DNA of 26,692 nucleotides from Trichloromonas sp034006665 (GCF_034006665.1 NZ_JAVESI010000048.1:1-26692); one strand, 5' to 3'. Shown: positions 6,316 through 14,366, counted from the first letter of the stretch. The notes: generated by a model from the sequence alone, not told the origin. Numbers and translations: made by a program.

Positions 6316-7756
6316 GACCCGGAAGCCGAAGCATCCGATGGAGGCGCGGTCTTACCGCTTCCGATTGGATGTCACGCCGGCGGAGTCCGCACGTCTGCAT
6401 GCGTATCTGGACGCCTGCCACGCCCTGCGCAACCGCCTGGTCGACGACCGGCGTCACAACCGCGAATTCTGCAAAGACCGGAAGCGGGCCGGACTCGCGC
6501 CGGAATACCTCTCCCGTGCGGATCAGTACGAGGCGGTCAGTCTGTACGCGAAGCACGATCCCCGGTGGGAGCGGCTGCACAGCCAGGTCATGCAGAACAT
6601 CGCTTGTCGTGTGGACGAAGGGTACCGGCGTTTCTTCGAAGCTCTCGCCGAGGGCCGTCCCAACGTGAACCCACCGGGATTCATCAACCGGAAAAAGTAC
6701 CGGTCGTTCACCTTCCCCCAATACGGCACCGGCGCTCGACTGCGTTCCGGCCGGGTGATTCTCTCCGGCCTCGGCGTCTTCCCCCTGCGGGATCATCGCA
6801 AGGTGCGTGGCCTGAAAAAGACCGTGACCGTCAAATGGATGCAAGGTCACTGGTGGGTGGTGGTGGTCGCCATGATTCAGGCCAAGGACCAGTACCGCCC
6901 CGCTGTGTCCTCCGAAGACGTCGGGATCGATCCCGGAATCTCGGCCCTGCTGACTACCTCCCACGGGGAGACGTTCGATCCGCCGCGGGCCTTCGAGAAC
7001 GCCCGCAAGCGCCTGCGGACCGAGCAGAAGAAATTCTCCCGCCAGTTCGAAGCCCGGAAGCGGCGGTACGAATTGGACAAAAAAGCGGGTCTTCCCGTTC
7101 CCGCCACCCTGCGGGAGGTTCCCTATTCCCACCGGATGCAGAAACAGATCCGGGTGGTGGCGAAACTTCACACCCGCGTGTTCAACGTTCGCGATCACCA
7201 CCACAAGAAGACCGCGGCCCACCTCGCCTCCCGTTACCACCGGGTGGCGGTCGAGGAACACGGGCTGCAGTTTATGATTCGCAATCGGCGGCTGGCGAAA
7301 GCCGCATCCGACCGGGCCATCGGCAACCAGAAACTGTTGCTGAAATCCCGTCTGGGCGAACGCTACATTCCAACATCGAACCGTCGGGAGGGGATCGGCG
7401 GCAACAGCCAGACCTGCCTCTGCGGCGCCTCGGTGCCGAAGAAACTCAGCGACCGCCGCCACCACTGTCCCGCCTGCGGGTTGACAGGGGATCGGGACCA
7501 TGTATCGGCCAATATCGTTCAGAAGATCGCCTTCGGAACAATCAGCGACACTCTCGGGCATCCGGGCCGGATGTCCTCAGACGTAGAGAGCGCGAAGCCG
7601 GGACCGACGCAAGCCGGCCCGACGAGCCGAAAGGCTTTGGAGCGTTCCGCGAAGCGTCGTTCTCTCGCATCGACGAGGCGAAGAAGCACCCCGGATGGGA
7701 AACCTGCCGGGGAAGGCGAAACCGGCGTCCATCTCCCCACCGGAGTTGGCGCATGA
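6272..7756 (+). CDS. tnpB: TnpB, RNA-guided nuclease of the IS605 family
   Basis: A 494-residue TnpB (472 if it starts at ATG 6338). TnpB proteins use an omega-RNA to cut DNA beside a short target-adjacent motif. RuvC residues visible are Asp220 (VGIDPG), Glu328 (VAVEEHGL) and Asp409 (DRDHVSANI). The zinc finger is Cys382/Cys384 and Cys399/Cys402. Two spots are one residue shorter than usual: the first knuckle is CxC instead of CxxC, and the last motif is D-x4-N instead of D-x5-N. About 65 extra residues (430-494) follow the core, and their DNA may be shared with the omega-RNA scaffold. The N-terminal 22 residues overlap tnpA; homologues start nearer to MEARSYRFRL. Confidence 0.88.
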   Translation: MSSADTSTTRSRKTRTRKPKHPMEARSYRFRLDVTPAESARLHAYLDACHALRNRLVDDRRHNREFCKDRKRAGLAPEYLSRADQYEAVSLYAKHDPRWERLHSQVMQNIACRVDEGYRRFFEALAEGRPNVNPPGFINRKKYRSFTFPQYGTGARLRSGRVILSGLGVFPLRDHRKVRGLKKTVTVKWMQGHWWVVVVAMIQAKDQYRPAVSSEDVGIDPGISALLTTSHGETFDPPRAFENARKRLRTEQKKFSRQFEARKRRYELDKKAGLPVPATLREVPYSHRMQKQIRVVAKLHTRVFNVRDHHHKKTAAHLASRYHRVAVEEHGLQFMIRNRRLAKAASDRAIGNQKLLLKSRLGERYIPTSNRREGIGGNSQTCLCGASVPKKLSDRRHHCPACGLTGDRDHVSANIVQKIAFGTISDTLGHPGRMSSDVESAKPGPTQAGPTSRKALERSAKRRSLASTRRRSTPDGKPAGEGETGVHLPTGVGA

Positions 7757-7816
7757 GCCACAACCCTTCGATTCAAACTCAAGATGCCCGGTATTTCAAT
7801 GCCGGGAGAAGGTCAC
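7660..7816 (+). ncRNA. Predicted omega-RNA scaffold (3' end of tnpB and right end)
   Basis: In characterised TnpB systems the guide RNA is made from the 3' end of tnpB through the right end, and the bases just outside the element act as the guide. Here the right end carries a 9-bp stem (7787-7806), and the element appears to end near GGTCAC (7811-7816). The guide would then begin at about 7817 (TGACATACTTAC...), inside the leader of the sulfur operon. The 5' limit is arbitrary. The hairpin is seen; the RNA is inferred from family biology. Confidence 0.4.
7787..7806 (+). repeat. Right-end hairpin of the IS element
   Basis: CCCGGTATT (7787-7795) pairs with AATGCCGGG (7798-7806) with one T-G wobble and a two-base turn. 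Its position 30 bases after the tnpB stop and about 10 bases before the presumed cleavage site fits the subterminal right-end hairpins that IS200/IS605 transposases recognise. No run of T follows, so it is not an intrinsic terminator. Confidence 0.65.
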
Positions 7817-7875
7817 TGACATACTTACGGACATCTTGAAAATTTTCATCCCTCATGGAACAAGGAGGATTCAAC

Positions 7876-9294
7876 GTGTTCGTCCAGCAGTTCTTCGTTC
7901 CCGGACTGGCCCACAGTTCCTATCTGCTCGGCAGCGCCGCGACCTGCGCCATCATCGATCCCCGCCGTGACATCGGCATCTACCTGGAAGCCGCCGCCGC
8001 CATGGAGATGAAAATCACCCACATTCTGCAAACCCACTTGCACGCCGACTTCGTCTCGGGATATCTCGATCTGGCCGAGGCGACGGGCGCCGTGATCGTC
8101 ATGCCCAAGTCGGCCCACTGCGCCTGTCCTCACCAGGCGGTGGCCGAGGGAGACCGTTTCCGTATCGAGGATCTCGAAATCAGCGTGCTGGAAACCCCGG
8201 GGCACACCCCCGAACACATCACCTATGTGGTGCGCGACCGCGCCCGGGGACCGGAGGCGGTCGCGATCTTCTGCGGCGACACCCTCTTTGTCGGGGACGT
8301 CGGCCGCCCCGACCTCTTCCCCGGCATCGCTCTGGAACTGGCGGGCAAACTCTATGGTTCCCTGCACGAGAAACTGCTCGATTTGCCCCCCTTCTGCGAG
8401 GTCTATCCCGCCCACGGCGCCGGTTCTCTCTGCGGCCGGGCGATGGGCGCCAAGCGCACCAGCACCGTCGGCTACGAAAAGCTCTACAACAGCGCCCTGA
8501 CGATGGCCGACCGCGACACGTTCATTGCCTCGCTGACCACCGACATGCCCGAAGCGCCCGACCATTTTTCCCGCTGCAGCGACATCAACCGCCGGGGGCC
8601 GGCCCTGGTCTGGACCCTGCCGATGCCCGAACCGCTGGCGCCGAAACCTTTCCGCGAAAAGATGGCTGAACAGGATGTGGTGGTGCTCGACATCCGCAGC
8701 TACACCGCCTTCAGCGGCCAGCATGTGCCGGGTGCCTACCACATCGACAAGGGCGGCAATTTCTCGACCTTCGCCGGTTGGGTGCTCCCTCCCGACAAAA
8801 ACATTCTGCTGATCACCAACGACGACGCCGAAGCCGCCGAGGCGGCGGTCTTGCTGCGCCGGGTCGGCGTCGACCAGGTCGTCGGCTATCTTGCAGGCGG
8901 TATGTTCGAATGGGCCAAAGCGGGTTTCGCCACCGACCATGTGCCCCTGCTTTCGGCACCCGAACTCCAGCAGCGCATCACTTGCGGCGACGGCCTGACG
9001 TTGGTGGATGTCCGCGCTGCGGGAGAATTCGGCGCGGTCCACGTGGACGGGGCGCTGCACATACCCGCCCCCGAGTTGCGCACCCGGCACCGGGAACTCG
9101 ACCCGAACCGCGACATCGCTCTGGTGTGCAGCACCGGCCACCGCTCCAGCCTCGCCGCCAGCCTGCTCAAGCGCCAGGGCTTCACCCGGATCTGGAACGT
9201 GGCGGGGGGCATGACCGGCTTCAACGCTGCCGGGTTCGCCCCGGAATGTCCTCTCTGCGTGGTCCCACACGGACCCCGCTTCCTCGGCAAATAG
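7876..9294 (+). CDS. ETHE1-like persulfide dioxygenase/rhodanese fusion (CstB-like)
   Basis: A 472-residue cytoplasmic protein with an MBL-fold domain (about 1-245) and two rhodanese domains (about 262-352 and 362-455). MBL persulfide dioxygenases oxidise glutathione or other persulfides to sulfite using one iron; expected ligands are His54 (THLHADF), His110 (TPGHTPEH) and Asp135 (CGDTLF). The usual HxHxDH ends in Phe instead of His, which suits a mononuclear site. The first rhodanese lacks the active cysteine (ITNDD); the second has Cys418 in CSTGHRS and should be active. GTG 7876 is the start because AAGGAGG lies seven bases before it; ATG 7855 would place that site inside the gene. Two sulfur-transporter genes follow. 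Confidence 0.87.
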   Translation: MFVQQFFVPGLAHSSYLLGSAATCAIIDPRRDIGIYLEAAAAMEMKITHILQTHLHADFVSGYLDLAEATGAVIVMPKSAHCACPHQAVAEGDRFRIEDLEISVLETPGHTPEHITYVVRDRARGPEAVAIFCGDTLFVGDVGRPDLFPGIALELAGKLYGSLHEKLLDLPPFCEVYPAHGAGSLCGRAMGAKRTSTVGYEKLYNSALTMADRDTFIASLTTDMPEAPDHFSRCSDINRRGPALVWTLPMPEPLAPKPFREKMAEQDVVVLDIRSYTAFSGQHVPGAYHIDKGGNFSTFAGWVLPPDKNILLITNDDAEAAEAAVLLRRVGVDQVVGYLAGGMFEWAKAGFATDHVPLLSAPELQQRITCGDGLTLVDVRAAGEFGAVHVDGALHIPAPELRTRHRELDPNRDIALVCSTGHRSSLAASLLKRQGFTRIWNVAGGMTGFNAAGFAPECPLCVVPHGPRFLGK

Positions 9295-9303
9295 GGAGAC
9301 GCC

Positions 9304-9819
9304 ATGTTCGAACTTTTAGCCATGACGGAATGGTCCCCCTATGTGGTCGGCCTCGGTATCGGCCTGGTTTCCTGCGCGGCCTTCGTCCTCTCCGACAAGC
9401 CCATCGGCTGTTCCACCGCCTTCGTCCGCACCAGCGGCATGCTTGAAGAAATGTACCGGGGCCGCCAGGTGCGGGAGATGCCCTACTACCGCCAGTTCCT
9501 TCCGGAAATCGACTGGGAATGGATGCTGGTTTTGGGCATCGTCTTCGGCTCCTTCACCTCGGCCGCCCTTTCCGGGGAATTGCACCTGGAGTGGGTGCCT
9601 TCCCGCTGGGCCGCCGCCTTCGGCGGAAATCCCGTATGGCGCCTGCTCACCGCCCTGATCGGCGGCATCTTTCTCGGCTTCGGCGCCCGCTGGGCCGGGG
9701 GCTGCACCAGCGGCCACGGCATCAGCGGCACCCTGCAGCTGGCAGTGAGCGGCTGGCTGGCAGTCTGCACCTTTTTCGCCGCCGGCGCCGCGGTCGCCTT
9801 TCTGCTCTACGGGGGATAA
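9304..9819 (+). CDS. YeeE/YedE-family sulfur transporter, first half
   Basis: A 171-residue membrane protein of the YeeE/YedE family (DUF395), whose members import thiosulfate or related sulfur species. Hydrophobic segments are near 13-32, 73-92, 110-128 and 145-168. Key family motifs are SDKPIGCSTAFVRTSG (about 30-45) with a conserved Cys, and WAGGCTSGHGISG (about 135-147). It starts nine bases after the MBL-rhodanese stop, and the next gene encodes the complementary half. Together they correspond to the two repeats of a full-length YeeE. The transported species is inferred from the neighbouring persulfide enzyme. Confidence 0.85.
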   Translation: MFELLAMTEWSPYVVGLGIGLVSCAAFVLSDKPIGCSTAFVRTSGMLEEMYRGRQVREMPYYRQFLPEIDWEWMLVLGIVFGSFTSAALSGELHLEWVPSRWAAAFGGNPVWRLLTALIGGIFLGFGARWAGGCTSGHGISGTLQLAVSGWLAVCTFFAAGAAVAFLLYGG

Positions 9820-9822
9820 GCC

Positions 9823-10380
9823 ATGCTGACAAAAATCCACGGCAACAAGCCCCTGCAGATGGCCGCCGGCTTGGGCATCGGTTTTCTCTTCGGTTTTCTG
9901 CTACAGAAGGGGAATGTCACCGAGTACGACGTGATCATCGGTCAGCTGCTTTTTCAGGATTTCACCGTCATCAAGATCATGGTCACGGCCATAGTCACCG
10001 GCATGATCGGCGTGCATCTGCTGCGGGACCTGGGGCTGGCCCAGCTTCATCCCAAACCCGGTTCCCTGGGGATGACCCTGGTCGGCGGACTGATCTTCGG
10101 CGTCGGCTTCGCCGTGGTCGGCTACTGTCCCGGCACCATCACCGCCGCTGTCGCCCAAGGCAAACTCGACGCCCTCATCGGCGGGCTGGTCGGCATCCTC
10201 ATCGGCGCCGGGCTCTATGCCCACGCCTTCCCCTGGGTAGCCCGGGTCATGCTTCCCAAGGGGGATTTCGGCCCCCTGACCTTCCCCGAATTCTTCAAGA
10301 TGAATCACTGGCGGATCATCATTCCCCTGGCCGTCATTCTCATCTCCCTCCTGGCTGTTCTCGAAGGGGCCGGGCTCTGA
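9823..10380 (+). CDS. YeeE/YedE-family sulfur transporter, second half
   Basis: A 185-residue membrane protein, partner of the preceding gene. Four or five hydrophobic segments are visible, with the family motif VVGYCPGTITAAVAQGKLDA (about 104-123) carrying the conserved Cys; a last membrane segment lies at about 165-183. It starts three bases after its partner's stop, so the two are surely cotranslated and probably form a heterodimer that moves a sulfur compound across the inner membrane. The YeeE-like GxCPG motif supports the family call. It is the last gene of the sulfur operon. Confidence 0.84.
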   Translation: MLTKIHGNKPLQMAAGLGIGFLFGFLLQKGNVTEYDVIIGQLLFQDFTVIKIMVTAIVTGMIGVHLLRDLGLAQLHPKPGSLGMTLVGGLIFGVGFAVVGYCPGTITAAVAQGKLDALIGGLVGILIGAGLYAHAFPWVARVMLPKGDFGPLTFPEFFKMNHWRIIIPLAVILISLLAVLEGAGL

Positions 10381-10612
10381 TCCTGAGGCGGCCCTGCTGC
10401 CGGCGGTGAGGACAGTTTTCTGGAACGGGGCTTCGTCTTCGCCGAAAGAAAGGGCCCCTGCGCAAATTGACGAACCGCAGCGGTGGCCCGCGAGCTACGG
10501 TCGATGTACCGTCTATGTGACCCGACAGCGGGCGGTGGGAGAGATGGCGGTCAAGCGGTTACGGAAACGGGAAAAAGGAGGGGGAACGAAGGGAGAAAGC
10601 TAAAGACAGCAG

Positions 10613-10951
10613 CTAAGAAATGACCAGTTCCCGCCGGCAACGTCCGCAGAGCAGTTCGTTGTCGCGGTAGCCTTTCAGCAGCAGTTCGGGTTCAATGCGG
10701 CCGTTCCCCCGACAGTCGCCGGTGCCGGTCGGCCCGAGGCAGGGAACATCAAAAAGGAGGGGTTTGAGAAAGGTATCAAAAGTAACACGCTGCTTGGCGG
10801 TGAGCAAGTCGACATTGCCGTCCTGGTCAAGGAGAAAGATACCGACGCCGACCACGGTACGCGGCAGGTGCTGATGCCCTTTTACCGCCGCCTCGATGTA
10901 GTGGACACCTTTGTGACAAAGATAGTCGAGCAGTTCAAGATCGATTTCCAT
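10613..10951 (-). CDS. Uncharacterised protein with four-cysteine motif
   Basis: A 112-residue protein that I do not recognise. The first 65 residues look like a small alpha/beta domain (VVGVGIFLLDQDGNVDLL). The C-terminal part has Cys71 and Cys80 (CLGPTGTGDC) and Cys102-x2-Cys105 (LLCGRCRREL), which could bind one zinc ion in a ribbon-like fold. The start ATG 10951 is preceded by GGAGGG. It lies downstream of the LysM/NlpC gene on the same strand, with a hairpin between them. It has no signal peptide and is probably cytoplasmic. Confidence 0.6.
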   Translation of the reverse strand: MEIDLELLDYLCHKGVHYIEAAVKGHQHLPRTVVGVGIFLLDQDGNVDLLTAKQRVTFDTFLKPLLFDVPCLGPTGTGDCRGNGRIEPELLLKGYRDNELLCGRCRRELVIS

Positions 10952-10969
10952 CAGCCCTCCGAAATAACG

Positions 10970-10992
10970 AAGGCCAGGTAATGCCTGGCCTT
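10970..10992 (-). terminator. Hairpin after the LysM/NlpC gene
   Basis: AAGGCCAGG (10970-10978) pairs perfectly with CCTGGCCTT (10984-10992) around a five-base loop. Read on the - strand it follows the stop at 11006 by 13 bases and is followed by a broken T-rich stretch (TTCGTTATTT), so it may act as a leaky terminator before the small Cys4 gene, whose ribosome binding site comes directly after. Confidence 0.5.
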
Positions 10993-11005
10993 GGGAGAAT
11001 TCCGC

Positions 11006-12634
11006 TTAACCGTTTCCGGCGCCGAGCAGCGCCCCTTCCTCGGTTCCGTCCTCAATATCGTCGGCGACATCCATCCGCAACTGCCGGACCAGCTCGTCGA
11101 AATCAGTTCCGTCCTCGTCCAATGACAACCCAAGGCGTTTTGCACCGATGTAGCGCTTGCGGAAGTAGTTGGAATTGATACTTGAGACGACGACCCCGCG
11201 ATTGCGACTCGAAGCGTGAATCATCTTGTTATCTCCGAGATAAATGCCGACGTGGGAGGGAAATTTGGCGTAGGTCTGGAAGAAAATCAGATCCCCCAGC
11301 TGGAGATCCCCTTTGGGCACCCGGGTTCCCAAAGTATATTGCTCGCGGGCGGTGCGGGGCAGTTTCAGATTGAACTCGCCGAACACCTTTTGCACAAAGG
11401 CGGAACAGTCGATACCATTTTTGCCGTTTCCACCGAAGCGATAGGGGGTATTGAGAAAGCTCAGGGCAGTCTTCTCGAAGATGGAGGCATTGGCATCGAC
11501 CAGGATATCGCGGGTCAACTCACGAACAATAGCGCTTTTCCCTGTGGAAGGGGTCTTGGCTAGGACCGGCTTTTCAACAGCGACCGGCTTGGTGCCGACG
11601 ACCAGAACCTGACCCAACTTGAGATTGTTGCCGGAAAGTTTGTTCAAACGCTTGAGTTCAGCCACGGAGATCTTTTTCTTTTTGGCAATCTCGTAAAGGG
11701 TGTCCCCTTTTTTCACCTTGTGGGTCAGGGTTTGCATCTTGACCGCAACGGTCTCTTCCGTCGAGCCCGACACTTTTTTGGAAACGGCCAGAACCTGGCC
11801 CAACTTGAGGTTGTTGCTGGAAAGATGATTCAGCCGCTTCAGTTCGGCCACGGAGATCTTGGCTTTCTGAGCGATTTCGGAGAGGGTATCCCCCTGTTTG
11901 ACCTTGTACGTAGCGGACGAGTTCGCCACCGAAGCCTTGCCGGTGGACGCCGTCCCTTTCGCGGCTTTGGCCGATCCGGAAGAGTTGGAGACAACCAGAA
12001 CCTGGCCCAGCTTGAGATTGTTGCTGGAAAGCTTATTCAGCCGCTTCAGTTCGGCGACGGAGATCTTGGCTTTCTGAGCGATTGCGGAGAGGGTATCCCC
12101 CTGCTTGACCTTATACGTAGCGGAGGAGTTCGCCACCGAAGCCTTGCCGGCGGACGCAGTCCCCTTCGCGGCTTTGGCCGATCCGGAAGATTTGGAGACG
12201 ACCAGAACCTGGCCCAGCTTGAGATTGTTGCTGGAAAGATGATTCAGCCGCTTCAGTTCGGCCACGGAGATCTTGGCTTTCTGCGCGATTCCGGAGAGGG
12301 TGTCCCCCTGTTTGACCTTATACGTAGCGGATGAGTTCGCCACCGAAGCCTTGCTGGTGGACGCAGTCCCCTTCGCGGCTTTGGCCGATCCGGAAGATTT
12401 GGAGACGACCAGAACCTGGCCCAACTTGAGCTTGTCGCTGGAGAGATTGTTGAGGCGCTTGAGTTCCGCCACGGTCAGGCGGGATTTCTGGGCGATTCCG
12501 GAGAGGGTGTCCCCCTGGCGAACCTTATAGGCCGCCTTGGCGGCTTGGGTTCCGGAGGTTTTCGATGCGGCGAGAAGCGAAGAAGGGCACAACAGGAGCA
12601 GCACAAACAGGATCGGCAAGAATCGAAGCATCAT
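11006..12634 (-). CDS. Secreted peptidoglycan hydrolase: five LysM repeats plus NlpC/P60
   Basis: A 542-residue exported cell-wall hydrolase. A signal peptide covers residues 1-23 (LPILFVLLLL core, cleavage after LAA). Five LysM peptidoglycan-binding repeats lie at about 36-79, 105-148, 174-217, 243-286 and 306-347, separated by Ser/Ala/Lys-rich linkers. The NlpC/P60 domain spans about 380-500, with catalytic Cys410 (GIDCSAF), His461 (SHVGIYLG) and probably His473 (IHASS). Such enzymes cut the D-Glu/meso-DAP peptide bond. An acidic tail (about 505-542) follows. The first four LysM units repeat almost exactly every 69 residues. ATG 12634 has AGGATGAC upstream. Confidence 0.93.
   Translation of the reverse strand: MMLRFLPILFVLLLLCPSSLLAASKTSGTQAAKAAYKVRQGDTLSGIAQKSRLTVAELKRLNNLSSDKLKLGQVLVVSKSSGSAKAAKGTASTSKASVANSSATYKVKQGDTLSGIAQKAKISVAELKRLNHLSSNNLKLGQVLVVSKSSGSAKAAKGTASAGKASVANSSATYKVKQGDTLSAIAQKAKISVAELKRLNKLSSNNLKLGQVLVVSNSSGSAKAAKGTASTGKASVANSSATYKVKQGDTLSEIAQKAKISVAELKRLNHLSSNNLKLGQVLAVSKKVSGSTEETVAVKMQTLTHKVKKGDTLYEIAKKKKISVAELKRLNKLSGNNLKLGQVLVVGTKPVAVEKPVLAKTPSTGKSAIVRELTRDILVDANASIFEKTALSFLNTPYRFGGNGKNGIDCSAFVQKVFGEFNLKLPRTAREQYTLGTRVPKGDLQLGDLIFFQTYAKFPSHVGIYLGDNKMIHASSRNRGVVVSSINSNYFRKRYIGAKRLGLSLDEDGTDFDELVRQLRMDVADDIEDGTEEGALLGAGNG
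11765..12529 (-). repeat. Near-identical 207-bp tandem repeats encoding LysM units
   Basis: The DNA for LysM units 1-4 with their linkers repeats with a 207-base period. Phrases such as GCCTTGCCGGTGGACGC and CTTGAGATTGTTGCTGGA recur with few changes. The unit is a multiple of three, so unequal recombination would add or remove one LysM plus linker without a frameshift. The fifth LysM (306-347) has a diverged linker and is outside the array. Confidence 0.85.
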
Positions 12635-12921
12635 GTCATCCTAAAAATTTTACAGGATTCCTACGTTAACGCTTCCAGTCGCCTTGAATCATGGGCGGCA
12701 GAGGAAGCTGGCCGGCCTAATGGCACGGCATCGCGGCCTGTCAGTTTCAGCGGCGCGAAATACGCCCCCAAGAAAATAAGCGACACTTTAACCATAAAAG
12801 CCACACAAGGCAAGCTTTTTTGCCACACCACTGTGTTGCTTTTACCACAGTCAAATTTCATGAGAATTGACTCCAAGTATCGCGCTGTTCCGCCCTGCGC
12901 TTCTTTACGTAAAAAAGGACC
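12635..12921. other. Intergenic region between mltA and the LysM/NlpC gene
   Basis: No convincing gene is present. On the - strand a loose promoter-like pair, TTGCCT and TAAAGT with a 17-base spacer, lies roughly 150 bases before the LysM/NlpC start, and CTGTG...CACAG forms a small stem around 12835-12855. A TAAAAT close to the start codon lacks a good -35 partner. No clear terminator for mltA is visible. Confidence 0.35.
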
Positions 12922-14145
12922 TCAGGGGGCCGGCGGTGCGACCCCCTGGGGCAGAAGCAGCCAGAACCTCCCCTTCTGCTTCATCCGCCCCGCCTGGAAT
13001 CCCGCTTCGTCCCCCATCCCCCAGAAAAAATCACCGCGAATCTTCCCCTTGATCGCCCCACCGGTATCCTGCGCGAGCATCAGCCGTTGCAAAGGCTCGC
13101 TGCTTGAGGGCCAGGTGGTGTCAAGAAAGACCGGAGCCCCCAAGGGGATGGTTCTGGGGTCTACCGCCAGGCTGCGCCCCGGGGTGAGCGGCACGCCGAG
13201 GGCCCCGGGGGGATTTTCGAGAGAGCCGGGACGTTCGACGAAAAAGACGTAGCTGGGATTCTCAGCCAGCAGGGCCTTCACCTGCTCGGGGTTTTGCCGT
13301 GCCCAGTTTTTGATGTTCTGCATGGACATCTGGTCGCGGGTCATGGCGCCACGCTCAATGAGCAGTTTGCCGATGGAGCGGTAGGGATGGCCGTTCTGGT
13401 CGCCATAATTGACCATCACCCGCTCACCGTTCTCCAGCACGATGCGTCCCGAGCCCTGGATATGCAGGAAGAAGAGCTCCACCGGGTCGGCGACATAGAA
13501 GAGGATCTTCGCGGCCGGACGTCTTTGGCCGGCGTCAATATCGCCGCGCGTCCAGTAAGGCACCACCTTGCGCCCCTCCAGACGGCCGCGCAGCCGGTAA
13601 TCCTTCAGCTCGGGATAAACCGCCCGCAGGTCGACAACCAGCAGATCGTCGGGAACACCGTACAGGGGATAGGGATATTGGGGCGAGGGGACGCGGCTGC
13701 CGCGCACATCGGGCACGTAATAGCCGGTGACGGTGCCGGTCTCACCCCCTTCAGCATCCCGAATCCGCCAGGGAACGAAACGGTTTTCAAAAAACCGGCG
13801 CAGGGTCTCCCGATCCGCTCCATCCAGAGTCGCGGCCTCGGCACAGACCTCCGCCCACCCCTCCCGCTGTTTCAGCACCCGGCAGCTCTTCAGCAGGGGG
13901 TCGAGGGCCTGGGCCGGATCGTCTCCCTCCCAGCCGGCGACCTCCCCCCAGGAAACCGCCGTGAACGTTTCGACCGGGGGAGCCTCCGGCGGCACTTCCA
14001 CCGGTGGCGGAACCTCGACTGCCGGCGGCGGCGTGACCGGGGGGGGAGGCGGCACGGCCGGGCGGGGAGCGCAGGCGGGAAGCAATAGGAATAAGAGCAA
14101 GAAAACCCGGACGGAGCAAAACAGACGGGAAGTGTGGCCGTTCAT
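12922..14145 (-). CDS. mltA: Membrane-bound lytic murein transglycosylase A (lipoprotein)
   Basis: A 407-residue MltA, which cleaves peptidoglycan glycan strands to 1,6-anhydro-muropeptides. The N-terminus is a lipoprotein signal: basic start, hydrophobic core, then LPAC with Cys25 as the lipidation site. A proline-rich linker (about 27-60) should span out from the outer membrane. MltA blocks follow: TVTGYYVPDVRGSR, DPVELFFLHIQGSGR, NGHPYRSIGKLL and the C-terminal 3D-type region AQDTGGAIKG...RGDFFWG...AG. The catalytic aspartate is probably Asp372, with Asp360 also conserved. The frame is open to 14271, but ATG 14145 is chosen because the signal peptide begins there; an AAGGA precedes it at slightly long distance. 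Confidence 0.92.
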   Translation of the reverse strand: MNGHTSRLFCSVRVFLLLFLLLPACAPRPAVPPPPPVTPPPAVEVPPPVEVPPEAPPVETFTAVSWGEVAGWEGDDPAQALDPLLKSCRVLKQREGWAEVCAEAATLDGADRETLRRFFENRFVPWRIRDAEGGETGTVTGYYVPDVRGSRVPSPQYPYPLYGVPDDLLVVDLRAVYPELKDYRLRGRLEGRKVVPYWTRGDIDAGQRRPAAKILFYVADPVELFFLHIQGSGRIVLENGERVMVNYGDQNGHPYRSIGKLLIERGAMTRDQMSMQNIKNWARQNPEQVKALLAENPSYVFFVERPGSLENPPGALGVPLTPGRSLAVDPRTIPLGAPVFLDTTWPSSSEPLQRLMLAQDTGGAIKGKIRGDFFWGMGDEAGFQAGRMKQKGRFWLLLPQGVAPPAP

Positions 14146-14366
14146 GGTGACACAATGTCCTTTACAAAGATGGAGGATCGGGGTTCCGGAGGGGAAAGGC
14201 GCGAGGTAGGGCACTGGCGGGGCCAACCGCTTTTTGCATGCGGAACAAACGCAACGCAGCGGAAAGGACAATCGGGCAAAATCCTGTTCATAGCGGACGA
14301 AGGTTCCCTCGCGACAAGCATTTTGCCGCGACAGAGCCGAGGGAAGACCGCGCAGAACGTTGTATA

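Larger units (their letters stand above)
5850..7816 (+). mobile_element. IS200/IS605-family insertion sequence (tnpA plus tnpB)
   Basis: The element contains a Y1 HUH transposase gene and an overlapping tnpB gene, with a small hairpin before tnpA and a 9-bp hairpin after tnpB, the layout of IS605-type elements. These transpose as single strands and make no target duplication, so exact ends cannot be read from one sequence; the limits given are estimates (left hairpin foot, and GGTCAC at 7811-7816). It separates the yheU promoter region from the sulfur operon, and both reading frames are intact. Confidence 0.8.

Noticed and set aside
10381..10612. 65-codon frame (10406-10603) between the sulfur operon and the Cys4 gene.
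   Set aside because: There is no clear ribosome binding site, the composition is low-complexity and basic, and there is no family resemblance; I see no RNA gene there either.
11765..12529. CRISPR-like regular repetition.
   Set aside because: The period is 207 bases, repeats are coding and in frame, and there are no unique spacers.
11720..12530. Long + strand frames opposite the LysM gene with repeated motifs.
   Set aside because: They are antisense shadows of the tandem LysM repeats; the repeats explain the long open frames.
12721..12736. TGGCACGGCATCGC, resembling a sigma-54 -24/-12 promoter.
   Set aside because: The GG to GC spacing is nine instead of ten bases and it points away from the genes encoded here.
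12661..12876. 71-codon - strand frame upstream of the LysM/NlpC gene.
   Set aside because: It lacks a ribosome binding site and family features and has non-coding-like composition.
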